DNA from: Clostridiaceae bacterium
GTDB lineage: Bacteria; Bacillota; Clostridia; CAYPLH01; DUMO01
NCBI GenBank assembly: GCA_012839865.1
Contig: DUMO01000044.1
Location: forward strand, 1-38,438
Length of the DNA: 38,438 nucleotides
Direction of reading: 5' to 3'
Shown here piece by piece: positions 17,454 through 25,540 of this stretch; position 1 is the stretch's first letter; every line of letters begins with the position of its first letter. Position numbers and translations under genes: made by a program. The notes beneath the pieces were generated by a model. That model did no database searches and had not been told where the DNA came from. It was given only the letters and a program-made list of their open reading frames with translations.

Positions 17454-18188
17454 ATGGAACTGACCATACTTGGCAATAACGGACCGTATCCTGCCGCAGG
17501 CGGTGCCTGTTCAGGTTATCTGGTCACTGAAGGCAATTGTAAAATTCTGATTGACTGCGGTAACGGGGTACTTTCAAACCTGCAGCGTTATGTTCGCTTA
17601 AATGAACTTGATGCAATTATACTTACCCATCTTCATAGTGATCACATGTCCGACATGCTTGTGTTAAGGTATGCCGTAAAGATATTAAGGGATTCCGGAC
17701 GGATTGATAAAAGCATCGACGTATATGCGCCTGATGAACCGGTAAACGATTATGATTTACTGAATATTAAGGATGTTTTCAATCTCAGAACAATAACACC
17801 TGACCTTTCACTGAAATTCGGGAATTTATCCTTTGCATTTAAAGAGATGACACATCCTTTTAAATGTTTTGCCGTATCAATTGAAAACGGCACTAAAAAA
17901 TTCGTGTACTCAGGCGATACGTCCTGGAACGAAAATATTATCAGCTTTAGCAAGGAAGCCGACTTTTTACTGTTGGATGCGGGCCTTAGAACAGAAGATA
18001 AAAAAGGGGATAATGTGCCACATCTGACGGCTGCCGAGTGTGGAAAGGTAGCAGCTTTGGCACACGCCAAAAGATTGATGCTGACACATTTCAGACCTGA
18101 TTACAGTGTTGAGAACCTTAAAGCTGAAGCCTTCCACCATTTCAAAAGGGTGGAAGCATCCGAAATACTCAAGACTTACGGCATATGA
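17454..18188 (+). CDS. MBL-fold (RNase Z-like) metallo-hydrolase
   Basis: This 244-aa protein of the metallo-beta-lactamase superfamily has the metal-binding motif HLHSDH at residues 59-64. Further metal ligands are expected at HPFKCFAV (His about 138), SGDTSW (Asp about 155) and LTHFRP (His about 220). The N-terminus (LTILGNNGPYPAAGGACSGYLV) resembles the RNase Z/phosphodiesterase branch. The flexible arm that defines true tRNase Z is not apparent, so it is probably a cyclic-phosphodiesterase-like or unassigned hydrolase. GGAGGT is about 10 bases upstream of the ATG. It ends before a strong bidirectional terminator (18396-18447). Confidence 0.88.
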   Translation: MELTILGNNGPYPAAGGACSGYLVTEGNCKILIDCGNGVLSNLQRYVRLNELDAIILTHLHSDHMSDMLVLRYAVKILRDSGRIDKSIDVYAPDEPVNDYDLLNIKDVFNLRTITPDLSLKFGNLSFAFKEMTHPFKCFAVSIENGTKKFVYSGDTSWNENIISFSKEADFLLLDAGLRTEDKKGDNVPHLTAAECGKVAALAHAKRLMLTHFRPDYSVENLKAEAFHHFKRVEASEILKTYGI

Positions 18189-18395
18189 ACCGCAATAACG
18201 AGTCTCGTCAGCCTTATGTGTATCAGCCATGTTCTTATGTGTTCAAGCCAGGCTTATATGCTGTTCAAAATTTGCATATACTTGGTTTAAGCTTTGCTTA
18301 TTGTAGTTTTCTTTCAAAATAATACATTAAATATCCGGCGCATGTGGTTTTAGCTCAAACTCTTCACATGTGTTTTTCATTTTTTTGATGCGCAA

Positions 18396-18447
18396 TAAAA
18401 AACCTCCTTGGAATTTTGATTAACCAAAATTCCAGGGAGGTTTTTTT
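18396..18447. terminator. Strong bidirectional intrinsic terminator
   Basis: AAAAAACCTCCTTGGAATTTTG pairs with CAAAATTCCAGGGAGGTTTTTT with a single mismatch and a short loop. It has A-runs on the left and T-runs on the right, so it works on both strands. It separates the convergent MBL-fold and chemotaxis-receptor genes. Confidence 0.92.
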
Positions 18448-18501
18448 ACGTCAAATATTCTGAATGTGAAGCATGTCAACTTTCACTTTATGAATTAACC
18501 A

Positions 18502-19761
18502 TTATCTCAGTTTATATTTCTTAAGCTCGTCATTGAGTTTGTAAACATGTTGTCTGAGATTTTCAGCTGCGTTCTTCATTTCATCAATGACAGCAAGCTG
18601 TGTTTCTGTGGTTGCTGCGACTTCCTCACTGGAAGCGGCCGTCTGCTGAGAAACGGAAGAAATATTCTCAATTGCAGCTATAACTTCATTCTTATCGGAT
18701 TGCATTTTATTTATGGCTTCGTTTACTTCATTGATTTGTTTAACAATTCCTGTCAAAGCATCGGCAATATCCCTGAAGGCTCGTTCAGTCTGATTAACAG
18801 CTTCATTTTGATCATCAGAAGCTTTCTTCATTACTTCCATTGATAAAATGGCAGCCTTGGACTCTTCTTCAATGCTTTCTACAAGGTTATATATTTCTTC
18901 TGTTGATTTTCTGCTCTGATCTGCCAGGACCCGCACTTCTTCCGCAACAATTGCAAATCCTTTTCCGGCTTCACCCGCTCTGGCAGCCTCGATGGCGGCA
19001 TTCAACGCAAGCATGTTGGTCTGGTCCGCTATGTTTTCGATGGATTCAACAAAGCTGCTGATTTTCTGGATAGTTCCTGTAAGGTTTTCTATGACAGCGA
19101 AAATTTTTGAAGAAGCACTGGAATTTTCAATGGAGCGGTTCCTCAATATATTAACCGCAGTCTGGCCTAAAGAATTGAGTTCGTCAATTTTACTGGTTTG
19201 CAGGGCAACTTCCTTATATGTATTGAATACATAATTTATCTGCTCGGAAAGCTTGTCAACAATAATAACACCCTGCTGTGCTTCCTGAGCCTGGTCGGAA
19301 GCACCTTTGGCAATCTCGTCCACGGTTTTTGCCACTTCACTGACGGAAGCCGAAACCTGCTCGGAGGAGTTCATGACTTGTTTTGAAACCTGAACCATGG
19401 ACATGGAAAGTGAAAAAAAGTTTTCAATTAACCTTCTTATATCGCTTAATATTACATTAATAGGGGAAACAATAAATTTTATCAAACTGTATTTTTCACG
19501 GTCCAGCAATATGGTAAAGTCTCCCTTTTTAATGGATTCCATTTCTTCAGAAAAGCTTTTTATAAATTTATTGAGTGTTCGCTGGGTTGTGAAGCTTATG
19601 TAAAATGCGACAATAAACCCATTTACGAGAAAAAGTATTAATAATTCTACCGACCAAAAGGACTTGTAAAGACCATATGCTACAAAAAGTATTCCGCTTA
19701 GCAGCAATATAGGCAGTATTATTGCCATTCTGAATATTGAACTTGTTTTATTTTTATCCAC
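18502..19761 (-). CDS. Methyl-accepting chemotaxis protein without external sensor domain
   Basis: This 419-aa receptor signals to the CheA/CheW kinase complex. Two hydrophobic helices near the N-terminus (residues about 11-28 and 33-50) are separated by only a few residues, so there is no extracytoplasmic ligand domain. A HAMP-like segment (about 52-105) and the long cytoplasmic helical hairpin follow. The highly conserved tip is [20 protein letters not shown] plus [20 protein letters not shown], split here by length. The GTG start at 19761 has AGGAGGA 7 bases upstream. The open frame extends further up without a site. Sensing must be through the membrane, the cytoplasm or a partner. It is divergent from the GntR gene. 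Confidence 0.92.
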   Translation of the reverse strand: MDKNKTSSIFRMAIILPILLLSGILFVAYGLYKSFWSVELLILFLVNGFIVAFYISFTTQRTLNKFIKSFSEEMESIKKGDFTILLDREKYSLIKFIVSPINVILSDIRRLIENFFSLSMSMVQVSKQVMNSSEQVSASVSEVAKTVDEIAKGASDQAQEAQQGVIIVDKLSEQINYVFNTYKEVALQTSKIDELNSLGQTAVNILRNRSIENSSASSKIFAVIENLTGTIQKISSFVESIENIADQTNMLALNAAIEAARAGEAGKGFAIVAEEVRVLADQSRKSTEEIYNLVESIEEESKAAILSMEVMKKASDDQNEAVNQTERAFRDIADALTGIVKQINEVNEAINKMQSDKNEVIAAIENISSVSQQTAASSEEVAATTETQLAVIDEMKNAAENLRQHVYKLNDELKKYKLR

Positions 19762-19930
19762 AGCAATTCCTCCTAAAAAACTTCCTTGATAATTATGATA
19801 CTTTCTATATCCCATGGAAAAAATCCTGCAAAAAAGAAAAAAAGTTATCAATTTTTGTCATATCGCTCTGATTGCTGCAAGATTGCTTATTATGTTTTCC
19901 TGCCCGTGTCGAATATTCAAATTTAACACA

Positions 19931-19959
19931 TTGACAAAGTGTATGCCATTGTATACAAT
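19931..19959 (+). promoter_or_regulatory. Sigma-A promoter with overlapping operator for the GntR gene
   Basis: TTGACA (19931-19936) and TACAAT (19954-19959) are spaced by exactly 17 bases. The -10 box lies inside ATTGTATACAAT (19948-19959), a perfect 12-bp palindrome. Sites of the form TTGTATACAA are typical of GntR/FCD regulators, so autorepression is likely. The start codon is 132 bases downstream. Confidence 0.75.
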
Positions 19960-20091
19960 CATGCATATATACAGAAAAAGGATGTTGCTTCATTCTCTGA
20001 AAACAAGTTTTTTCAACATGGTTTACCTGACGGGATTATCAGGTTGACCGGGTCGTTAACAAGGTACTCAAATTTCAAGAAGGGTGCAAAC

Positions 20092-20778
20092 ATGTCAAAT
20101 ATGGAGCATAAAGGACTGGAAATTAATTCATTGCGGGCAAAAGTGTTTAACAAGCTGCAGAATGATATATTGGACGGAAAATACAAGCCCGGAGACAGTT
20201 TGATTGAAACAAAACTGGCAAAGGAACTGGGGGTCAGCAGGACACCTATACGGGAGGCCATAAAACAACTGGAGCTTGAAGAACTGGTTCAAACCATTCC
20301 AAACAAGGGAGCTGTTGTGACGGGAATATCCCATCAGGACATCGAAGATATATACACCATCAGAACCATGATAGAAGGACTTGCCACCAGGCTTGCCGCA
20401 GAAAAAATGACACCGGAGGAACTGGAGCAATTAAAGGAAGTAATTGAGCTTGAGGAATTTTACACAAATAAGTGCAGTACACCTCATTTGCTTGATTTGG
20501 ATTCCCGTTTTCATGAAATTATATATAAAGCAAGCAAAAGCAGACCGCTGTTATGGACCCTTCGTTCATTTCACCATTTTGCGCAAAGGGCCAGAAGTAC
20601 TTCTTTAAGTACCCCGGGCAGAGCCCGGCAATCCTTTACCGAGCATAAAGCGATACTTCAGGCTATTTTAGATAAGGATCCGGACAAGGCGGAAAAACTT
20701 GCAATCAAACACATAAAAAAGGCCAGCTCGAATTTGCTAAAGCAAATGGAAAATTCCGATACCTTAAAAACGGAATAA
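20092..20778 (+). CDS. GntR family transcriptional regulator (FCD/FadR subfamily)
   Basis: This 228-aa regulator has an N-terminal winged helix (residues about 12-78) with LIETKLAKELGVSRTPIREA, the classic GntR recognition signature. A C-terminal all-helical FCD domain (about 90-220) has Asp and His residues (LDSRFHEII; EHKAIL; AIKHI) at the positions that usually bind a metal and a carboxylate effector. The start is the ATG at 20092 behind AAGGGTG. The open frame upstream runs through the promoter and is not coding. The effector is unknown. The promoter at 19931-19959 overlaps a palindrome that fits its own operator type. The receptor gene upstream is divergent and might share control. Confidence 0.92.
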   Translation: MSNMEHKGLEINSLRAKVFNKLQNDILDGKYKPGDSLIETKLAKELGVSRTPIREAIKQLELEELVQTIPNKGAVVTGISHQDIEDIYTIRTMIEGLATRLAAEKMTPEELEQLKEVIELEEFYTNKCSTPHLLDLDSRFHEIIYKASKSRPLLWTLRSFHHFAQRARSTSLSTPGRARQSFTEHKAILQAILDKDPDKAEKLAIKHIKKASSNLLKQMENSDTLKTE

Positions 20779-20928
20779 AGTTGTGCCTGCTTTTGAAAAA
20801 TTCTATGCAATCCTTAAGTAAAACAACACCATTTATAGACTATCAAATACAATTAGCGGGAAAAATTCAAATATGACTTTCCGCTTAATTTATGCGAAAA
20901 AAAGAGAAAGGGAAGATACGGTCCTTAT

Positions 20929-22368
20929 ATGAAACTGCCTGAAGAATTTTTAAACAGAATGAAAGCGCTGCTTGAAGAAACAGAATATGAAGATTTTATC
21001 AAGGCTCTTTCCGGCCCCAGAAGCTACGGGTTAAGGGTAAACACGTTGAAAATACCTGTCGGGGAGTTCGAAAGAATAACCGAATTTTCGCTAAAGCCTG
21101 TTCCCTGGAGCAATGACGGTTTTTATTATAAGGAAGATGACAGCCCCGGAAAACATCCTCACTATTATGCCGGGCTGTATTATATTCAGGAACCCAGTGC
21201 AATGCTTCCTGCAACAGTTCTGAATGCACAGCCAGGGGAGAGGGTACTGGACCTTTGCGCCGCTCCCGGAGGAAAAACGGTGAAAATAGCGGCAGATATG
21301 CAAGGCAAGGGCTTGATAGTAGCCAATGATGTAAATCCTGACAGGGCCAGGGCATTGGTTAAAAATATCGAACTCTTTGGAATCAGGAATGCCATTGTCA
21401 CAGTAGAAAAACCAGAGAGACTGGCGCTGAAGTTTGAAAATTACTTTGACAGGATTCTGGTTGATGCCCCCTGCTCGGGGGAAGGCATGTTCCGAAAAGA
21501 CGAAGAAGCCGGGCGGAGTTGGGATAAATACAAGTCGGACAAATGCTCCCTGATACAGAAGGAAATTTTAAATCATGCTGCTTCCATGCTGCGCCCCGGA
21601 GGGTTTATTGTATATTCAACATGCACCTTTGCGCCGGAAGAGAACGAACAGCAAATCGCCGGCTTTGTTAAAGAGCACAGAGATTTTTATATTTGTGATA
21701 TAAATATGAAAAATGTATCAGGGCTTGACAGGGGAAGACCGGATTGGTGCGGCGGATTTGCAGGTATTGAAGAGACCATACGGTTGTGGCCCCATAAAAT
21801 AGAAGGTGAAGGGCATTATGTGGCTCTTATTGGCCGAAAAGAGATTTCCAGGGGTTCTGTAGCCGCTTCGGAAACTGTAAAAAAAGAATATGCTGAAGGT
21901 AGTGCAATCAGTACTTTCAACAAGTGGGACACCGGCAACAAGGTAAAAAATGATTTTATTGGAAAAGATGCTTTTCTTGCCTTTATGAATGAAAATCTCA
22001 ATATAAAAATAGAAGGATACTTCCAAAGGCATGGCGACAACCTGTATTGCCTGCCTGTTAAGGCTCCGGACCTTACAGGACTGAAAGTTGCCAAGTTTGG
22101 CTGGTATCTTGGAAGTTACAAAGGCAACTTATTTGAGCCCTCCCATTCACTGGTAACCGCCCTCAAAATGGATGATTTCAAGCGCTCCATAAACTTTTCA
22201 TCAAAGAGCCTTCAGATTTTGAAGTATCTTAAGGGTGAAACATTGATGATTGACGGCGATACGGGATTGTGGGCCGTTTGTGTGGACGGGCATACTGCAG
22301 GCTGGGGAAAGCAAATGGGCGGAACTTTGAAAAATCTGTACCCTAAAGGCTGGAGAAAAATGAGGTGA
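20929..22368 (+). CDS. RsmF/NOL1-NOP2-Sun family rRNA cytosine-C5 methyltransferase
   Basis: This 479-aa SAM-dependent enzyme makes 5-methylcytosine in rRNA (possibly tRNA). An N-terminal RNA-binding part (residues about 1-95) is followed by the SAM site VLDLCAAPGGKT (about 106-117) and the motif IV VDAPCSGEGMFRKD. The motif VI YSTCTFAPEENE supplies the second conserved cysteine. Both catalytic cysteines are present. The C-terminal extension (about 300-479), with PUA-like features (LYCLPVKAPDL; GLKVAKFGWYLG), fits the RsmF type rather than RsmB. The translation start has a modest GGGAAG about 18 bases upstream, but the ATG is supported by conserved N-terminal sequence. It is monocistronic. 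Confidence 0.93.
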   Translation: MKLPEEFLNRMKALLEETEYEDFIKALSGPRSYGLRVNTLKIPVGEFERITEFSLKPVPWSNDGFYYKEDDSPGKHPHYYAGLYYIQEPSAMLPATVLNAQPGERVLDLCAAPGGKTVKIAADMQGKGLIVANDVNPDRARALVKNIELFGIRNAIVTVEKPERLALKFENYFDRILVDAPCSGEGMFRKDEEAGRSWDKYKSDKCSLIQKEILNHAASMLRPGGFIVYSTCTFAPEENEQQIAGFVKEHRDFYICDINMKNVSGLDRGRPDWCGGFAGIEETIRLWPHKIEGEGHYVALIGRKEISRGSVAASETVKKEYAEGSAISTFNKWDTGNKVKNDFIGKDAFLAFMNENLNIKIEGYFQRHGDNLYCLPVKAPDLTGLKVAKFGWYLGSYKGNLFEPSHSLVTALKMDDFKRSINFSSKSLQILKYLKGETLMIDGDTGLWAVCVDGHTAGWGKQMGGTLKNLYPKGWRKMR

Positions 22369-22385
22369 AATTTTCCGGGAAAGTA

Positions 22386-22414
22386 TTGAAATTTGCTTTT
22401 TTAAATATTAAAAT
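22386..22414 (+). promoter_or_regulatory. Candidate sigma-A promoter for the deacetylase gene
   Basis: TTGAAA (22386-22391) and TAAAAT (22409-22414) are 17 bases apart. The pair starts 18 bases after the methyltransferase stop and leaves a leader of about 155 bases before the deacetylase start. Confidence 0.5.
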
Positions 22415-22577
22415 GTTAAAAGGCTTGATTAAAGAGAAAGGTAATGCGAATTTAACAATCACTCCCTGAATTTGTAATATCCCAAAACTCTTTAAAAGGT
22501 GGCGGGTCGAATTTCAAACCGCAGTCTTTTTGATATTATGGCAGTTTTAAAATTTACGGGGAGTAATTATTTTTTTT

Positions 22578-23687
22578 GTGGGTAAGGGTCAAATGCTAAA
22601 TAGCTCGGGTGCTCTGCTAAACAGATTAAGGAAATTTTTCATGTCCTTCGTAATGGGTCTTGAGGTTGGATTATTCCTTGTTTGTTTCCAAACAACAGAA
22701 AACAGGTTTGGGTTATTTGACTTAACAACACCTGCCTATGTTGAAAACAATCATGGTGCTGACCCCGCCGATACCAATTTGGATATCCCGGGCACTCCCA
22801 CGTCCCAGACAGACGCATCTTCCACCCCTGCAGCAACGCCGGGAAATATTCCGGACCAGACACCTGCACCGGCTGATAACATTCCTGGCGGAGAAAAGGA
22901 TACGCCTTTACCGACACCGACAAACAACCCAAATGGAGGTGCTGAAGCTACTCCAATGCCTTCTGTTACGCCTTCACCTTCACCGGATTCCGAAAGCAGC
23001 AATACAAGCGGGCAGGCAGGCAACATCAGAGAACCTATTCACTGGGGCAACACTGATGAAAAAGTTGTTTACCTTACCTTTGACGACGGTTATGATGGAA
23101 AATCAATCACAACCGTATTGGATGTTTTAAAAGACAGGGGCATTAAAAGCACTTTCTTTGCAGTGGGAGATTACCTTGAATATTTCCCCGACATATGGAA
23201 AAGAGCTGTGGAAGAAGGTCATTTTATATGCAACCACACCAAATCCCATAAGACATTGAATTTACTTTCAAGTGATGAAATAAAAAAGGAGATAACCGGC
23301 TGGGAAAAAGTTGCCGGGAGAATTCTCGGAGAAGAATATGTGAAAAAAATGAAGGAAGAATTCCCATATATCCGGCTGCCCGGCGGAGGAGGACACAACA
23401 GCAAGAGAGTTCTGGAGATTGTAGCTGAATGCGGGTATATTCCCATCGGTTGGTCCCTTGAAACATATAGCAGTGTTATTGCACGACACGACTATATCAA
23501 TGAACCTTCCGGTCCTATAGTGGACGAAGTGGTAAATCATGTGTTGGAAAACAGTAAGAACGGGATTATTATATTGCTGCATTTCAATTTATATGACACG
23601 CCCAAAATTGATAAAATAGTAGACGGGCTTACTGAAAAAGGATTTGCTATAGAGAATATTAATAATATTTTTCAAAAACATCCTTGA
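22578..23687 (+). CDS. Membrane-anchored polysaccharide deacetylase (NodB/CE4)
   Basis: This 369-aa exported protein removes acetyl groups from a cell-wall or surface polysaccharide. It has an N-terminal hydrophobic segment (residues about 22-38) that should anchor or export it. A long low-complexity Pro/Thr/Ala/Asn linker (about 55-148) follows, then the NodB domain (about 158-365). The catalytic and metal motifs are TFDDGYDG (D169, D170), HTKSH and RLPGGGG. The GTG at 22578 has GGGGAG 14 bases upstream; ATG 22593 is an alternative five codons later. A homolog role in peptidoglycan N-acetylmuramic or glucosamine deacetylation is likely but not shown. The spacing of one metal His motif (HxxxH) is normal. 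Confidence 0.92.
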   Translation: MGKGQMLNSSGALLNRLRKFFMSFVMGLEVGLFLVCFQTTENRFGLFDLTTPAYVENNHGADPADTNLDIPGTPTSQTDASSTPAATPGNIPDQTPAPADNIPGGEKDTPLPTPTNNPNGGAEATPMPSVTPSPSPDSESSNTSGQAGNIREPIHWGNTDEKVVYLTFDDGYDGKSITTVLDVLKDRGIKSTFFAVGDYLEYFPDIWKRAVEEGHFICNHTKSHKTLNLLSSDEIKKEITGWEKVAGRILGEEYVKKMKEEFPYIRLPGGGGHNSKRVLEIVAECGYIPIGWSLETYSSVIARHDYINEPSGPIVDEVVNHVLENSKNGIIILLHFNLYDTPKIDKIVDGLTEKGFAIENINNIFQKHP

Positions 23688-24069
23688 TAAAACCAGGCCA
23701 AGGCCAATGACTTCAGTTACCGGATGAGGATTTATAAAGACCTGTGCAAACCTTTCAAAAAATAGCAACCATTTTCTTGCATCCCAGGGACAGGCCTTAT
23801 TATAACGGACACAGACTGTCCCATGGATACTTAAACATCACAATTTAATTATTATTCCGTCTTGTAAAACATATAATTTTATCAAAGCTCATAAGGCTTA
23901 TTACATGTCCGCCCTATGGATTGGTTATTATTGTGGAAGATTGACCCGGGCTGTTTATCACTTTTTAAGACAAATCTAATATACAAAAGAAAAAGTGATT
24001 TGGAAAATGCATGTTTTGATGTACAACTTGTGTAAAGCGCCAGTATATGTGTGTTAAGGGGATTGCAGT
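23688..24069. other. Intergenic region with two inverted repeats, no gene
   Basis: GGGACAG and CTGTCCC (about 23787-23823) form one inverted repeat. ATCACTTTTT (23957-23966) and its exact complement (23990-23999) form another. Neither is followed by a T-run. No coding frame with a ribosome binding site was found, and no known RNA is recognised. Confidence 0.4.
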
Positions 24070-25170
24070 ATGATAATTATTATCCGAAGGTTTTCTTTCT
24101 ATGCCATCACAAGCGCAATTATTCTGCTGATTGCCTTTGTATGGATTGATATGATTTTGCCTGAAACCATTGAAGCAATGAATAACAATCAAATTGAAAA
24201 CGAAATATTAAACATGTTTGACTTAAGAAACAATGCAATACTTTTAAATGATGCAGAAGCCCTGGGCCAGATTTACAACCATAAAACCAGGCTTGGTGTC
24301 TGGGCTTATGAGCATGAACTCAAAAGAGCAAAATATCTTCATAAATGGTCGGAAAAACAGGGCGTGAGATTTAACAGTATCAAAACCGTGATTCATAAAG
24401 TACGGGTAAGGGAAAGAGAGGGAGGGTACAGGATAAATTTCGCAGCTACCACCACATATATATACAGTTATATCAATGATTCCGAAAAGACCAATCTTTT
24501 CAGAATAGGTACATATCATTCAATGGATATTGTCCCGGCAGGGGAAAAGTGGCTGATTACCAGGGAGTGGTACACCGATCCTTTTGCTGATTCCCTGAAC
24601 CTGGATGAAATAAAAAGCGTTCAGATTACGAATTTTATTTTAAGCAGGAACTTTGAAAATAAAAGCATCAGCAAACGCCAGCAAAGCGCTGTCGAGTATG
24701 CCGACAAATACTGCGGAGCTGCGGCGGATGAAAGGTATGGCATTGAATACAATTCCAGGTACAAAAATTATAACCCATTGGGTGGAGATTGCGCCAATTT
24801 CGCATCCCAGATACTCTTTGAAGGAGGCAAGTTCAAGAAAAACTACACCTGGAATTATGACAAGGAAGGCAGCAAAGCCTGGGTAAATGCTGCAGCTTTC
24901 AAGGATTATATGCTGTATAGCGGAAGAGCTTCCCTTATTGCATACGGTACATACGAAAAGGTATATAAGGCGGCATTCTACCTTCAACCCGGAGATTTTG
25001 TGGCTTATGAGAAAAACGGGAAAGTGGTGCATATTTCGGTTGTTACCGGATGGGATTCCAAGGGCTATCCCCTTGTTAACAGCCACAATACAGATCGTTA
25101 CAGAGTACCGTGGGATTTAGGCTGGAGCAACAAGGACATAAAATTCTGGCTGGTGCACGTGCATTTTTAA
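24070..25170 (+). CDS. Amidase_6 domain protein, putative exported
   Basis: This 366-aa protein has an N-terminal hydrophobic helix (residues about 7-30), probably an anchor or signal, then a roughly 180-residue region of unknown fold. The C-terminal Amidase_6 (NlpC/P60-like cysteine peptidase) domain spans about 200-366. The catalytic Cys is C241 in GGDCANFASQ and the likely catalytic His is H321 in VVHISVVTG. NSHNTDRYR follows. Such domains usually cut amide bonds in peptidoglycan or peptides. AAGGGG lies 9 bases before the ATG. It follows a deacetylase gene after a 382-base gap; both may act on the cell envelope. Confidence 0.88.
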   Translation: MIIIIRRFSFYAITSAIILLIAFVWIDMILPETIEAMNNNQIENEILNMFDLRNNAILLNDAEALGQIYNHKTRLGVWAYEHELKRAKYLHKWSEKQGVRFNSIKTVIHKVRVREREGGYRINFAATTTYIYSYINDSEKTNLFRIGTYHSMDIVPAGEKWLITREWYTDPFADSLNLDEIKSVQITNFILSRNFENKSISKRQQSAVEYADKYCGAAADERYGIEYNSRYKNYNPLGGDCANFASQILFEGGKFKKNYTWNYDKEGSKAWVNAAAFKDYMLYSGRASLIAYGTYEKVYKAAFYLQPGDFVAYEKNGKVVHISVVTGWDSKGYPLVNSHNTDRYRVPWDLGWSNKDIKFWLVHVHF

Positions 25171-25256
25171 TCTTAAGGTCAGTGTTCAATCAAGAGATTT
25201 ACAATGATGAACTCTAATACTGCAACCCATTACCGGTAAGGAAGAGAAGCTGTTGA

Positions 25257-25374
25257 AATGAAATATATGCAGAACAATAAGAGCCTAGTTCTTAGAAAAG
25301 CTTGGGGTATCGAGCCCCGCTCGCTTTTGGCTGGATTTACTTCGCAAATAGCTTTTTTCTGCATACAATTCATT
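25257..25374. repeat. Intergenic palindromic repeat, copy E (with GC-rich core)
   Basis: It starts AATGAAATATATGCAGAACA and ends TTCTGCATACAATTCATT, approximate reverse complements. Between them lies a core (25304-25352) beginning GGGGTATCGAGCCCCGCTCG, matching copy C at roughly nine of ten bases, with a GGGG/CCCC hairpin. It lies about 85 bases after the Amidase_6 gene. Confidence 0.8.
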
Positions 25375-25456
25375 TACGCTGTGTTACCATTAACAATGCC
25401 ATGGAAAGCAGTGTTGGAGCTTATTGCTCAAAGCTGAAATATCCGGCTTCTGATAT

Positions 25457-25485
25457 TTGTCAAACATAAAAAATAGAGGTATAAT
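25457..25485 (+). promoter_or_regulatory. Sigma-A promoter for the radical SAM maturase gene
   Basis: TTGTCA (25457-25462) and TATAAT (25480-25485) are 17 bases apart, about 55 bases before the start codon. Confidence 0.75.
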
Positions 25486-25540
25486 TATTGCATTCCATAC
25501 TTGAGCGTACATTAGCTTTTATATGAAAGGAAGAGACAGT

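Noticed and set aside
22738-23130. Alternative frame of 130 codons in the deacetylase linker region
   Set aside because: The compositional bias of the Pro/Thr linker opens other frames; the deacetylase frame has the catalytic motifs.
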